Of a stretch of DNA of 64,000 bases, positions 8,133-16,510 are shown one piece after another. Within the stretch, counting starts at the first letter, position 1; each line of letters begins with the position of its first letter. This stretch comes from Pseudomonas putida (GTDB lineage Bacteria > Pseudomonadota > Gammaproteobacteria > Pseudomonadales > Pseudomonadaceae), in NCBI RefSeq assembly GCF_028682175.1, contig NZ_JANHKS010000021.1, forward strand, positions 1 through 64,000. The letters are read 5' to 3'. The notes under the pieces are model-generated. The model was not told the DNA's origin. It worked only from the letters and a program-made list of their open reading frames with translations, and did not search any database. A program made the position numbers and the translations under genes.

Positions 8133-8834
8133 ATGCCCGTGACCGGTGCAGGCTTTATCAATCGTCTGGCGTTAACCTGTTTGTGGGCCGGCCTGGCCGT
8201 GGTGCCGATGGCCGCTCAGGCAGCCGACGAAGATCCATGGGAAAGCGTCAACCGCCCGATCTTCCGCTTCAACGACACCGTCGATACCTACGCGCTCAAG
8301 CCGATCGCCCAGGGTTACCAGTTCATCACCCCGCAGTTTCTGCAGGACGGCATCCACAACATGTTCCGCAACGTCGGTGAGGTGACCAACTTCGCCAACG
8401 ACGTGCTGCAGGCCAAGCCTGAGGCGGCGGGTGTCGATACCGCGCGCCTGATCCTCAACACCACCTTCGGCCTGCTGGGCTTCTTCGACGTGGGCACCAA
8501 GATGGGCCTGCAACGCAACGACGAAGACTTCGGCCAGACCCTGGGCAAGTGGGGCGTGCCGAGCGGCCCGTTCGTGATGCTGCCGCTGCTGGGCCCAAGC
8601 ACCGTGCGTGACGGGCTCGCCAAGTACCCGGACACCTACACCCAGCCGTACCGCTACATCGATCACGTGCCGACCCGTAACACTGCATTTGGCGTGAGTG
8701 TGGTCGATACCCGTGCAAGCCTGTTGTCGGCCGAGAAGCTGATCAACGGCGACAAGTACATCTTCATCCGCAATGCCTACCTGCAGAACCGCGAATTCAA
8801 GGTCAAGGACGGCCACGTCGTCGACGACTTCTGA
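8133..8834 (+). CDS. mlaA: MlaA/VacJ-family outer-membrane lipid-asymmetry protein
   Basis: A 233-residue protein matching MlaA (VacJ): DEDPWESVNRPIFRFND near residue 32, and the GxxDV..KMGL and FGQTLGKWGVPSGPF blocks. MlaA removes misplaced phospholipids from the outer leaflet and passes them to MlaC. The N-terminus has a signal peptide with a likely AQA-A cleavage near residue 31. The only Cys (17) is a poor lipobox (ALTC), so lipid anchoring is doubtful here. A ribosome site GGGAG precedes the ATG, and a terminator follows. Confidence 0.9.
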   Translation: MPVTGAGFINRLALTCLWAGLAVVPMAAQAADEDPWESVNRPIFRFNDTVDTYALKPIAQGYQFITPQFLQDGIHNMFRNVGEVTNFANDVLQAKPEAAGVDTARLILNTTFGLLGFFDVGTKMGLQRNDEDFGQTLGKWGVPSGPFVMLPLLGPSTVRDGLAKYPDTYTQPYRYIDHVPTRNTAFGVSVVDTRASLLSAEKLINGDKYIFIRNAYLQNREFKVKDGHVVDDF

Positions 8835-8858
8835 TTGGTCCACGCATCATTGCGATAC

Positions 8859-8890
8859 AAAAAAAGGCGACCTTCGGGCCGCCTTTTTTC
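8859..8890. terminator. Rho-independent terminator between mlaA and PilZ gene
   Basis: A hairpin GGCGACC-TTCG-GGCCGCC with one mismatch, flanked by an A run on the left and a T run on the right. It can serve both convergent genes, mlaA (+) and the PilZ gene (-). Confidence 0.85.
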
Positions 8891-8933
8891 TTCTGGGAAT
8901 TTGCTGAAACTGTGATCTGGTTCCGATGTGCCA

Positions 8934-9233
8934 TCACTTCATGGTGAGGATGGTCAGCCCCAGTTTCTGTTCGTCACCTTCGATATCGGCTACCCATACC
9001 ACCTCGGTATCGGCTTCCAGGCCCTTGAGGGCGGCGTGGTCGGATTCGATTCGCACGCTGATCCTGTCACCCACCCGAAACGAGCGCGGCGCCTGTATCT
9101 GCATGCCAGTGCTGGATAAATCCACGCAAACGGCGGGGATGATCTGGCCGGCGTAGATCAGGCTGATGTCCGCGTCGACGCGCATGCGGATGTAGTCTCG
9201 TTTCTCGGCATAGTCACGATCAATCTGGCCCAT
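8934..9233 (-). CDS. PilZ-domain protein (c-di-GMP receptor)
   Basis: A 99-residue single PilZ domain. The c-di-GMP motifs are present: R12xxxR16 (KRDYIRMR) and DLSSTG (D/NxSxxG). No other domain is present, so it probably acts as a free cytosolic adaptor. The start is the ATG of MGQIDRDYAEKR; a long in-frame upstream extension to 9455 is not domain-like and would overlap the region in front of rssB. It is divergent from rssB-rssC. Confidence 0.9.
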   Translation of the reverse strand: MGQIDRDYAEKRDYIRMRVDADISLIYAGQIIPAVCVDLSSTGMQIQAPRSFRVGDRISVRIESDHAALKGLEADTEVVWVADIEGDEQKLGLTILTMK

Positions 9234-9499
9234 GGGCTCATCCTTCGTTTTTGTTGCTGATTTAGCGGTTCTTATAACTCCGGGCGATTTGCGATGTAAA
9301 GACGCCCACCGACCACTGGAGCACGCTTGAAACGCCCGGCGGATGGGAGTACCGTCTGCGCCTTGAAGGGCACCTCTGACAAGTGAAGCGTTTGACCAAA
9401 AGTCCGCTACCGTTTCCAGAGAGGCTAGAAGCGAATCCAGTACACGGCCTGACAACCTCCGACCGCGTACGCCAACCTGATCTGGCGCCGTTTGCCCAC

Positions 9500-10681
9500 A
9501 TGCAAAAAACCAGTGCCACGCTGCTGATTATCGATGACGACGAAGTAGTGCGCGCGAGTCTCGCGGCCTATTTGGAAGACAGTGGGTTCAGCGTCCTGCA
9601 AGCCAGCAATGCGCTGCAGGGTCTACAGACCTTCGAGCAAAAAAAGCCTGATCTGCTGATCTGCGACCTGCGCATGCCTCAGGTGGGCGGTCTGGAGCTG
9701 ATACGTCAGGTGACCAGCCTTGCCCCGGAAACCCCGGTAATCGTGGTGTCCGGTGCAGGCGTCATGAGCGATGCCGTCGAGGCGTTGCGCCTGGGTGCGG
9801 CCGACTACCTGATCAAGCCCCTCGAAGACCTGGCAGTGCTCGAGCACTCGGTTCGCCGTGCGCTGGACCGTGCGCGGCTGCTGCAGGAAAACAAGCTGTA
9901 CCGGCAGAAACTCGAGACCGCCAACCGCGAACTCGAAGCCAGCCTGCATCTTCTTCAGGAAGACCAGGACGCCGGTCGTCAGGTGCAGATGAACATGCTG
10001 CCGACCAGCCCCTGGGCCATCGACTCGTTCGAGTTCGAACACGAGATCATCCCCTCGCTCTACCTGTCGGGGGATTTCGTCGACTACTTCCGCGTCGACG
10101 AGCGCCGCGTGGCGTTCTATCTGGCGGATGTGTCTGGCCATGGTGCGTCGTCGGCGTTCATCACCGTGCTGCTCAAGTTCATGACCACGCGGCTGCTGTT
10201 CGAGTCCAAGCGTGGCGGCATGTTGCCCGAATTCAAGCCTTCGGACGTGCTGGGCCACATCAACCGTGGCCTCATCAGCTGCAAGCTGGGCAAGCACGTG
10301 ACGATGGTCGGCGGCGTGATCGACGAACAATCCGGCAAGCTGACCTACAGCGTGGGCGGGCACCTGCCGTTGCCGGTGCTGTACACCCCGGCCGAAACCC
10401 GCTATCTGGAAGGCCGCGGCCTGCCGGTCGGGCTGTTCAACGAGGCGACGTACACGGACCACGTGCTGGACCTGCCTGAGTCCTTTAGTCTGACGTTATT
10501 GTCTGATGGCATTCTGGACCTGTTGCCAGGTGATACACTCAAAGAGAAAGAAGCCAACTTGCCCGAACTGGTCAAGTCGGCGGGCGGCAGCCTGGATGGC
10601 CTGCGTGATAAATTTGGATTGGCCACACTCGGGGAGATGCCGGATGATATCGCCTTGTTGGTGTTGAGCAGGAACCTTTGA
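9500..10681 (+). CDS. rssB: Response regulator with PP2C phosphatase domain, RssB
   Basis: A 393-residue protein. The N-terminal receiver has phospho-acceptor Asp56 (LLICDLRMPQ). A coiled-coil linker follows at about residues 125-165, then a C-terminal PPM/PP2C-like phosphatase domain (YLADVSGHGASSAF; metal-binding Asp). This is the Pseudomonas form of RssB, which acts with the anti-sigma antagonist RssC in control of sigma S (RpoS). The start is the ATG of MQKTSATLLIIDDDE; the open frame extends upstream to 9383 without similarity. The stop overlaps the rssC ATG by one base. Confidence 0.9.
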   Translation: MQKTSATLLIIDDDEVVRASLAAYLEDSGFSVLQASNALQGLQTFEQKKPDLLICDLRMPQVGGLELIRQVTSLAPETPVIVVSGAGVMSDAVEALRLGAADYLIKPLEDLAVLEHSVRRALDRARLLQENKLYRQKLETANRELEASLHLLQEDQDAGRQVQMNMLPTSPWAIDSFEFEHEIIPSLYLSGDFVDYFRVDERRVAFYLADVSGHGASSAFITVLLKFMTTRLLFESKRGGMLPEFKPSDVLGHINRGLISCKLGKHVTMVGGVIDEQSGKLTYSVGGHLPLPVLYTPAETRYLEGRGLPVGLFNEATYTDHVLDLPESFSLTLLSDGILDLLPGDTLKEKEANLPELVKSAGGSLDGLRDKFGLATLGEMPDDIALLVLSRNL

Positions 10682-11163
10682 TGAGTACCGGTAGAATCCA
10701 GTTTGCCGAGCAAGATGGCACCTTTGTCCTGAAATTCGTGGGTGAAGTGCGCCTGACGCTATGCTCGGCGTTGGATGCGACGATTGAGCGGATCTTCACC
10801 TCGATGAATTTTTCGACCGTGGTGATCGATCTGACCGAGACCCGCAGCATTGACAGCACAACCCTTGGCCTGCTGGCCAAGCTTTCCATTCTGTCCCGTC
10901 AGAAGGCGGGGCTGTTGCCGACCGTCGTGACCACCCACGAAGACATCACGCGCCTGTTGCAGTCGATGGGCTTCGATCAGGTGTTCAACATCGTTGGCCG
11001 ACCGATTCCCCGTCCCGAGTCGCTGTGTGACCTGCCATCGCAGGACCAGTGCGAGGACGTGGTCAAGGCCAAGGTGCTGGAAGCCCACAAGATCCTGATG
11101 GGGCTCAACGATTCCAATCGCGAGGCATTCCGCGATCTGGTCAATGCGTTGGAACACCAGTAA
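10681..11163 (+). CDS. rssC: STAS-domain anti-sigma factor antagonist RssC
   Basis: A 160-residue protein. The STAS domain has the phosphorylatable-serine motif IDLTETRSIDSTTLGLL (Ser59) and a helical C-terminal extension. It is the partner-switching substrate of the upstream PP2C phosphatase RssB. Its ATG overlaps the rssB stop (TGATG), so the two proteins are translationally coupled. A bidirectional terminator lies downstream, shared with tal. Confidence 0.9.
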   Translation: MSTGRIQFAEQDGTFVLKFVGEVRLTLCSALDATIERIFTSMNFSTVVIDLTETRSIDSTTLGLLAKLSILSRQKAGLLPTVVTTHEDITRLLQSMGFDQVFNIVGRPIPRPESLCDLPSQDQCEDVVKAKVLEAHKILMGLNDSNREAFRDLVNALEHQ

Positions 11164-11218
11164 GCCCGAAGCCTGAACCGAATCCGGCAGTAACGACGAT
11201 CCCGGCCACAAAGTTATT

Positions 11219-11312
11219 CCTGTGGGAGCGGGCTCGCCCGCGAATGCGTCCTGTCTGACGCATCGGAGTTTCCTGACCCACCGCCTTCGCGGGCAAGCCC
11301 GCTCCCACAGGG
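11219..11312. repeat. REPIN (TGTGGGAGCGGGCTTGCCCGCG family)
   Basis: Inverted arms CCTGTGGGAGCGGGCTCGCC and its near-complement are separated by about 40 bases, between rssC and the terminator. This is the common P. fluorescens REP type and a third sequence family in this window. Confidence 0.88.
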
Positions 11313-11346
11313 ACGTAGCAAGCCCTCAGACAGACCAGCAAGCCAT

Positions 11347-11382
11347 AAAAAAGGGCAGCCCCCGAAGGAGCTGCCCTCTTTG
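11347..11382. terminator. Bidirectional rho-independent terminator (rssC / tal)
   Basis: The stem AGGGCAGC / GCTGCCCT is preceded by six A and followed by CTTTG. The A run becomes a U run on the minus strand, so the stronger use is for tal. Confidence 0.85.
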
Positions 11383-11400
11383 TGCTTCAGGGCCTGCCGA

Positions 11401-12327
11401 TCACGCCTTGGCGCGCAGCAATGCCTCAAGCTTTTCCTGGTCGCGTGCGAACTGACGAATACCTTCGGCCAGTTTTTCGGTCGCCATCGCGTCTTCGTTC
11501 GAGGCCCAGCGGAACTGGGCTTCGTTCAGCGTCTGGCGTGGCTCGCCCGGATTGCCTGGCTTGAGCTTCTGCACCAGGGTGCCGGTGTCTTCGGACAGCT
11601 TCTGCAGCAGGTCAGGGCTGATGGTCAGGCGATCGCAACCGGCCAGTTCTTCGATCTGGCTCAGGTTGCGGAAGCTGGCACCCATGACCACGGTCTTGTA
11701 GTCATTGGCCTTGTAGTAGTTGTAGATGCGGGTCACGGACTTCACGCCCGGATCTTCAGCACCGACGTAATCCTTGCCCTCGGCTTTCTTGTACCAGTCA
11801 TAGATCCGGCCCACGAACGGCGAGATCAGGAACACGCCCGCGTCGGCACAGGCCTGCGCCTGGGCGAAGGAGAACAGCAGGGTCAGGTTGCACTGGATGC
11901 CTTTCTTTTCCAGCTGCTCGGCGGCACGGATGCCTTCCCAGGTGGAGGCCAGCTTGATCAGGATGCGGTCGCGGCCGATGCCGGCCTTGTCGTACAGGTC
12001 AACCAGACGCTCGGCGCGTTCGATGCAGGCGTTGGTGTCGAAGGAAATACGCGCGTCCACTTCGGTGGAAACACGGCCCGGCACCACCTTGAGAATTTCC
12101 TGGCCGATGGCCACGGCGAAACGGTCGCTGGCAAGGCCGATGTCACCCTTGGCGCCGCTGAAGGCTTCCTTCAGGCGCTCGGCATTGCTGTCGCTGGACG
12201 CAGCCTTGAGCAGCAGGGAAGGGTTGGTGGTGGCATCGACCGGCTTGAGCTTTTCGATGGCAGCGAAATCGCCGGTATCGGCAACGACGGTGGTGATCTT
12301 TTTGAGTTGTTCCAGCTTGGAAGTCAT
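11401..12327 (-). CDS. tal: Transaldolase
   Basis: A 308-residue class I transaldolase of the non-oxidative pentose phosphate pathway (sedoheptulose-7-P + glyceraldehyde-3-P to erythrose-4-P + fructose-6-P). The Schiff-base lysine is about Lys125 in ILIKLASTWEG, and DATTNPSLLLKA near residue 31 is the family signature. The ATG of MTSKLEQLKK is the conserved start; an open upstream extension to 12603 is spurious. It is convergent with rssC. An Rsm-type RNA gene begins in the gap behind its promoter. Confidence 0.95.
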   Translation of the reverse strand: MTSKLEQLKKITTVVADTGDFAAIEKLKPVDATTNPSLLLKAASSDSNAERLKEAFSGAKGDIGLASDRFAVAIGQEILKVVPGRVSTEVDARISFDTNACIERAERLVDLYDKAGIGRDRILIKLASTWEGIRAAEQLEKKGIQCNLTLLFSFAQAQACADAGVFLISPFVGRIYDWYKKAEGKDYVGAEDPGVKSVTRIYNYYKANDYKTVVMGASFRNLSQIEELAGCDRLTISPDLLQKLSEDTGTLVQKLKPGNPGEPRQTLNEAQFRWASNEDAMATEKLAEGIRQFARDQEKLEALLRAKA

Positions 12328-12617
12328 GAGCGTGCTCTGTCCTGTGGGTCTGATGACATTACCCGAGCACCGCCAGTCACTCAAGGGTATAAACCGCATC
12401 AAGGAGGCTGATTCAGAGGCCTGCGTTTGCGCAAACAGCAGACTTGCCCGTTCAGTCACGCGCCCTGCGAAACACGATCGTGAACGGATCAGCCAGGGTT
12501 GATGAGTTTTGATTGCCGAGGAGGGCGGATACTCGATCCAGACAGGTTGGAGCCTGTATCCGGCCAGTGGTTCCCGGCGGCTGGAACCGGACTCTCGCGT
12601 CACTGGTGTACCAACGC

Positions 12618-12635
12618 CGTAGTCAATGGCTTACA
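12618..12635 (+). promoter_or_regulatory. GacA upstream activating sequence
   Basis: The 18 bases match the palindromic GacA site TGTAAGNNATNNCTTACA at 11 of 14 specified positions, including a perfect AT core and CTTACA half. It is followed 21 bases later by a -10-like TATGAA (12657-12662) and by the Rsm-type RNA below. Confidence 0.8.
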
Positions 12636-12667
12636 CGCGCTGACGCGAACTCGCTCTATGAACTGTA

Positions 12668-12812
12668 ACAATGGAGCGGTACATTGGATCCATCAACTGA
12701 AGCCAAGGATGCGCTTCGACGATCAGGACGATCAGCCATGGCGCGGAGCGCTACCGACAGGATGTTGGAATGGTGTTGAACTGAAAAACGACCCGCTTCG
12801 GCGGGTTTTTTT
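12668..12812 (+). ncRNA. Rsm-family small RNA (RsmX/RsmY-like, sequesters RsmA/CsrA)
   Basis: About 145 nt between a GacA-type site and a strong terminator. Seven GGA motifs occur (12673, 12686, 12707, 12726, 12745, 12760, 12767). Most are shown in hairpin loops: CAATG-(GGA)-CATTG, GAAGC-(AAGGA)-GCTTC, GATC-AGGAC-GATC, GCGC-GGA-GCGC and CGACA-GGA-TGTTG. This arrangement is the hallmark of RNAs that titrate RsmA/RsmE under GacS/GacA control. The 5' end is inferred from the -10-like box. Which paralogue (X or Y) it is I cannot decide; rsmZ is unlikely, as it normally lies beside rpoS/fdxA. Confidence 0.88.
12783..12812 (+). terminator. Rho-independent terminator of the Rsm RNA
   Basis: The stem ACCCGC-TTCG-GCGGGT with a UUCG tetraloop is followed by seven T, directly after the GGA-rich region and 67 bases before the dusA start. 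Confidence 0.92.
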
Positions 12813-12878
12813 ATGCCCGCCCGCCAGGCCCTGCGAACTGGTAAACTGTGCGGCCATTACGCTTGTCCGATCGCCCCC

Positions 12879-13889
12879 ATGTTGCCGACCACCACCTCTG
12901 TTGCTGCAAGCCAGACCTTTGAGCCTTCCCGGCGTTTTTCCGTTGCCCCGATGATGGACTGGACTGACCGCCATTGCCGGTTCTTCCTGCGCCTGCTGTC
13001 GAAAAATGCCTTGCTGTACACGGAAATGGTCACCACCGGCGCCTTGCTGCACGGTGACAGCGAGCGGTTCCTGCGCCATGACCAGAGCGAACATCCGCTG
13101 GCGCTGCAGCTGGGCGGCAGCAACCCGGCGGACCTGGCCGCCAGCGCGCGGCTGGCAGAGGCGGCGGGGTATGACGAGGTCAACCTCAACGTCGGCTGCC
13201 CAAGCGACCGGGTGCAGTACAACATGATCGGCGCGGTATTGATGGGCCATCCGCAACTGGTGGCCGACTGCGTCAAGGCCATGCGCGACGCCGTGTCGAT
13301 CCCGGTCACGGTCAAGCACCGCATCGGCATCAATGGCCGCGACAGCTACGAGCAGCTCTGCGAATTCGTCGGCACCGTGCGCGAAGCGGGCTGCACCAGC
13401 TTCACAGTGCACGCCCGCATCGCCATCCTCGAAGGCCTGTCGCCCAAGGAAAACCGCGAGATCCCGCCGCTGCGCTACGACGTCGCTGCACGCCTGAAAC
13501 AGGATTTCCCCGATCTGGAATTCATCCTCAACGGCGGCATCAAGACCCTTGAACAATGCCGTGAGCACTTGCAAACCTTCGACGGCGTGATGCTCGGCCG
13601 CGAGGCGTACCACAACCCCTACGTGCTGGCCGAAGTCGACCGCGAACTGTTCGGCAGCACCGCCCCCCAGATTACCCGCGCCCAGGCCCTGGCGCAGCTA
13701 CGCCCCTACGTCGAAGCCCACCTGCGCGACGGCGGCGCCATGCACCACATCACCCGCCACGTCCTGGGCCTGGGCACCGGCTTCCCCGGCGCCCGCAAAT
13801 TCCGCCAGTTGCTCTCGGTGGACATCCACAAGACCGACGATCCGCTGGGCTTGCTGGACAAGGCAGGGGAGTTGCTGGAGGGGCGGTGA
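12879..13889 (+). CDS. dusA: tRNA-dihydrouridine(20/20a) synthase DusA
   Basis: A 336-residue FMN enzyme that reduces uridine 20/20a in the tRNA D loop. SVAPMMDWTDRHCR near residue 21 is the DusA start signature. The catalytic Cys107 lies in NLNVGCPSDRVQ, and the phosphate-binding block is ILNGGIKT...GVMLGREAYHNP. The ATG at 12879 is preferred; the frame is open to 12813, but that part overlaps the RNA terminator region. Confidence 0.94.
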   Translation: MLPTTTSVAASQTFEPSRRFSVAPMMDWTDRHCRFFLRLLSKNALLYTEMVTTGALLHGDSERFLRHDQSEHPLALQLGGSNPADLAASARLAEAAGYDEVNLNVGCPSDRVQYNMIGAVLMGHPQLVADCVKAMRDAVSIPVTVKHRIGINGRDSYEQLCEFVGTVREAGCTSFTVHARIAILEGLSPKENREIPPLRYDVAARLKQDFPDLEFILNGGIKTLEQCREHLQTFDGVMLGREAYHNPYVLAEVDRELFGSTAPQITRAQALAQLRPYVEAHLRDGGAMHHITRHVLGLGTGFPGARKFRQLLSVDIHKTDDPLGLLDKAGELLEGR

Positions 13890-13970
13890 GGGCGGAAGGA
13901 GCCTGCGGTCACTCCTGACGGTCGGTCCGATCCATCATTGGGCTGACGGCGTCACCTTCGGCCACATTGC

Positions 13971-14255
13971 TCACCATTTGTGCCGTGGCCTTTGCCGGGT
14001 ATGGAAAACGCCCAGGATCTGCAGGCGGTTGTTGTGTACACGATACGGAATCAGGTAAGGCCAATCGGGGACAACCCATTCTCGTGTGTTCTTTACCCTG
14101 CCGACCCGTCCCAAGGCCGGGAAGATGGCCAGCCGGTCGACGCTTGCGAAGATCGCGTCTGAAAAGTCGTCAGCTGCCTGAGGACTTTCAAGGGCCAGGT
14201 AATCGGATTCGTCCTCCAGATTTTTAAGGGCTTTTTCAAGCCACTCAACCTGCAT
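13971..14255 (-). CDS. ParE/RelE-superfamily toxin
   Basis: A 94-residue protein with the RelE/ParE fold pattern: helical N-terminus (WLEKALKNLEDESDYLALESPQAA in outline), IDRLAIFPALGR-like strand, and the C-terminal VHNNRLQILGVFHTRQ block with the conserved basic residues. ParE members poison DNA gyrase, RelE members cleave mRNA; which applies here is not clear, though the sequence looks more ParE-like. The start overlaps the antitoxin gene by 11 bases, the usual coupling in these pairs. Confidence 0.85.
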   Translation of the reverse strand: MQVEWLEKALKNLEDESDYLALESPQAADDFSDAIFASVDRLAIFPALGRVGRVKNTREWVVPDWPYLIPYRVHNNRLQILGVFHTRQRPRHKW

Positions 14256-14487
14256 CCTTGTTCCTGCGTCGTGCGCGGACAGCGGCTACCTGTTCATAGG
14301 TGGCGAACTTTCCGTCATCGGCCTCTTTAACTGCCAGTTCGATCTGACCGGCCAGCGTCGTTTCGTACTCGATGTATTCGCGCAGGATATCCAGGGCGAG
14401 GTAGCTCGCACTCTGTCCGTGGTTCTTGGCCAACGCAGTGAGGGAGTCAGACAGATCTTCCGGCAGGTTCAAGGATATCTCGGTCAT
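14245..14487 (-). CDS. Ribbon-helix-helix antitoxin
   Basis: An 80-residue protein. The N-terminal MTEISLNLPEDLSDSLTALA is a CopG/RHH DNA-binding strand-helix, followed by a helical, charged C-terminus that would wrap the toxin. It is the first gene of the pair and probably autorepresses the promoter. The ATG at 14487 has GAGGTG in front; a GTG two codons upstream is the alternative. Confidence 0.85.
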   Translation of the reverse strand: MTEISLNLPEDLSDSLTALAKNHGQSASYLALDILREYIEYETTLAGQIELAVKEADDGKFATYEQVAAVRARRRNKDAG

Positions 14488-14595
14488 GGGCACCTCGGTT
14501 GGTGGGGCTGGGACGGCACCTATCTTACACCCACCGATACCTAGTGGAGCGGGCAGGTTGTCGCGTTCTGTGTCGAGAGCAACGTTCGACAGTCA

Positions 14596-15186
14596 TCAAG
14601 GATCAAGCCCCCGCATCACCCGCCCCACTTTGGCCTGTATCTCATACGCCGGTGCTTCGACCTCGTTGAAGTCCTGGGTATAGCGCTGGGCGAAGCCGTT
14701 GACGCCCCATTCCTGGTATTGCTGCACGTGCTTGAGTTCGTGGGCCCAGAGGGAGACGTTGTTTTCGGCATCCTGGGCGGTGCGGAAGACGATGATGTCG
14801 ATCAGGGTGACGGCGCCGATGTCGGGGTTTTGCAGCATGGTGCGGGCGGCGCTGAGCTCGCCGTCGTCGCCGACCTTGTAGAGCGCGGCGTCGAGTACGC
14901 TGGGCGGGTACCAGCGCAGCAGTTTTTCGCGAATGCCTTCGGGTATCGGCTGGGTCAGGCCGCTGGCGGCTTCGGCGCGGGACTGGGTCAGCCACAGGGC
15001 AAGGGCCGGGCCGGCGATCTGGGTGACGTCGGTGGGCATGCCGCTGCCCAGCACCTGGCCGATGTCCGGCAGGCAGAAGCAGCCGTTGAGGCAGATGAGT
15101 TTTTCGCCGGTGGGGCAGGAGGTCGGGTCGGCGTGGGCGCTCGCGGTGAGGCAGGTCAGGAGCAGGGCGAGCAGGTGGCGGCGCAT
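14596..15186 (-). CDS. Secreted DUF4157-like HELKH protein
   Basis: A 196-residue protein with a signal peptide (MRRHLLALLLTCLTASAHA, about 19 residues). A Cys-rich stretch follows (CPTGEKLICLNGCFC, four cysteines, about residues 24-38). A central LWAHELKHVQQYQEWG motif, as in DUF4157 zinc-metallopeptidase-like domains, resembles an HExxH site with Leu in place of the fourth residue pattern (HELKH fits HExxH). A peptidase role is possible but unproven. It stands alone next to a REPIN. Confidence 0.72.
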   Translation of the reverse strand: MRRHLLALLLTCLTASAHADPTSCPTGEKLICLNGCFCLPDIGQVLGSGMPTDVTQIAGPALALWLTQSRAEAASGLTQPIPEGIREKLLRWYPPSVLDAALYKVGDDGELSAARTMLQNPDIGAVTLIDIIVFRTAQDAENNVSLWAHELKHVQQYQEWGVNGFAQRYTQDFNEVEAPAYEIQAKVGRVMRGLDP

Positions 15187-15239
15187 GGATGATTCCGGCG
15201 GAGGATTGCTGCATAGCCTAGCTGGTTGCACGCGATTTC

Positions 15240-15330
15240 CGTAGCAGCACGGCTTGCCGGCGGGAGGGGTGGATCAGTCAGCGATGTGTTGCCTGACACG
15301 ACGCCCCCGCCGGCAAGCCGTGCTGCTACG
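15240..15330. repeat. REPIN (CGTAGCAGCACGGCTTGCCGG family)
   Basis: Inverted arms CGTAGCAGCACGGCTTGCCG and its complement flank about 40 bases of spacer containing GGATCAGTCAGCGATGTG. Near-copies are at 18106, 19361, 23119 and 27880. Confidence 0.9.
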
Positions 15331-15373
15331 AGGGCGTGGTGTGCAGGCAAGCCGGGTTGGTGGGGGCGGGCTC

Positions 15374-16510
15374 TTACCGGCGTCCGGCTCGCGTACTCAC
15401 ATCGACCCACACCGCCAGCACCAGGATGCTGCCCTTGACGATCATCTGCCAGTAGCTGTCGACGTCGAGCATCGACATGCCGTTGTCCAGGCTGGTGATG
15501 ACCAGCGCGCCGAGCAGTGCGCCGTAGACGGTGCCCGAGCCGCCGCGCATGGAGGTGCCGCCGATGAAGCAGGCGGCGATGGCGTCGAGTTCGCCCATGT
15601 TGCCCGCCGACGGCGAGCCGGCGGCCAGGCGGGCGGTGTTGACCAGCCCGGCCAGGGCGCACATCACGCCCATGATGCCGAAGATCCACAGTTTCACCGC
15701 CTGCACGTTGATCCCGGACAGCCGCGTGGCTTCCATGTTGCTGCCCACCGAATAGATGCGGCGGCCAAACACGGTCTGGCTGGTGATGTAGCTGAACACG
15801 CCCAGCAGCACCAGCAGCAACAGCACCGGCACCGGAATGCCATCGTAGCTGTTGAGGGTGTAGACGAAACCGGCCAGCACCGCGCCGATTGCCACCACGC
15901 GCAAGACATCCCGCACCAGAGAGTGAGCTGCCAGGCCGTGCAGCGCCCGGTTGCGGCGCTGGCGCCAGGTAAGGAACAGCGTCAGGGCGAACAGCAGAAC
16001 ACCCAGGGACACGCCCACCAGCGGCGGCAGGTAGCCCTGGCCGATGTACACCAGTTGCGGCGAAACCGGCGCAATGGTGGTGCCGCCGGTGATGCCCAGC
16101 AGGATTCCGCGAAACGCCAGCATGCCGCCCAGGCCGACGATGAAGGAGGGAATCCGCAGGTAGGCGGTCATGCTGCCGTTGGCCAGGCCGATCAACAGCC
16201 CGCACAGCGCCACGATGGCCAGGTTCAGGGGCAGTGACAGGTGATAGACCACGTCGAGAATCGCCGCCAGTCCACCCAGCAACCCGAGCAGTGAACCCAC
16301 CGACAGATCGATCTCGCCACTGATGATGACCAGCACCATGCCGCAGGCCAGAATCCCGGTGATGGACATCTGCCGCAGCAGGTTGGACAGGTTGCGCGGG
16401 GTGAGGAAGCCGCCTTCGGTCTGCCAGCTGAAGAACAGCCAGATCAGGGCGATGGCGATGACCAGCGCGAGCATCTTGTAGCGGGTGAACAATTGTTTGA
16501 CCTGATTCAT
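15374..16510 (-). CDS. xylH: D-xylose ABC transporter permease XylH
   Basis: A 378-residue inner-membrane permease of the sugar (RbsC/XylH) class with about ten hydrophobic segments. The NLSNLLRQMSITGILACGMVLVI beginning in outline and the GEIDLSVGS motif are typical of CUT2 permeases. Its ATG directly abuts the xylG stop (no gap), so the two are coupled. It is the last gene of the xylAFGH operon and is followed by a REPIN. Confidence 0.93.
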   Translation of the reverse strand: MNQVKQLFTRYKMLALVIAIALIWLFFSWQTEGGFLTPRNLSNLLRQMSITGILACGMVLVIISGEIDLSVGSLLGLLGGLAAILDVVYHLSLPLNLAIVALCGLLIGLANGSMTAYLRIPSFIVGLGGMLAFRGILLGITGGTTIAPVSPQLVYIGQGYLPPLVGVSLGVLLFALTLFLTWRQRRNRALHGLAAHSLVRDVLRVVAIGAVLAGFVYTLNSYDGIPVPVLLLLVLLGVFSYITSQTVFGRRIYSVGSNMEATRLSGINVQAVKLWIFGIMGVMCALAGLVNTARLAAGSPSAGNMGELDAIAACFIGGTSMRGGSGTVYGALLGALVITSLDNGMSMLDVDSYWQMIVKGSILVLAVWVDVSTRAGRR

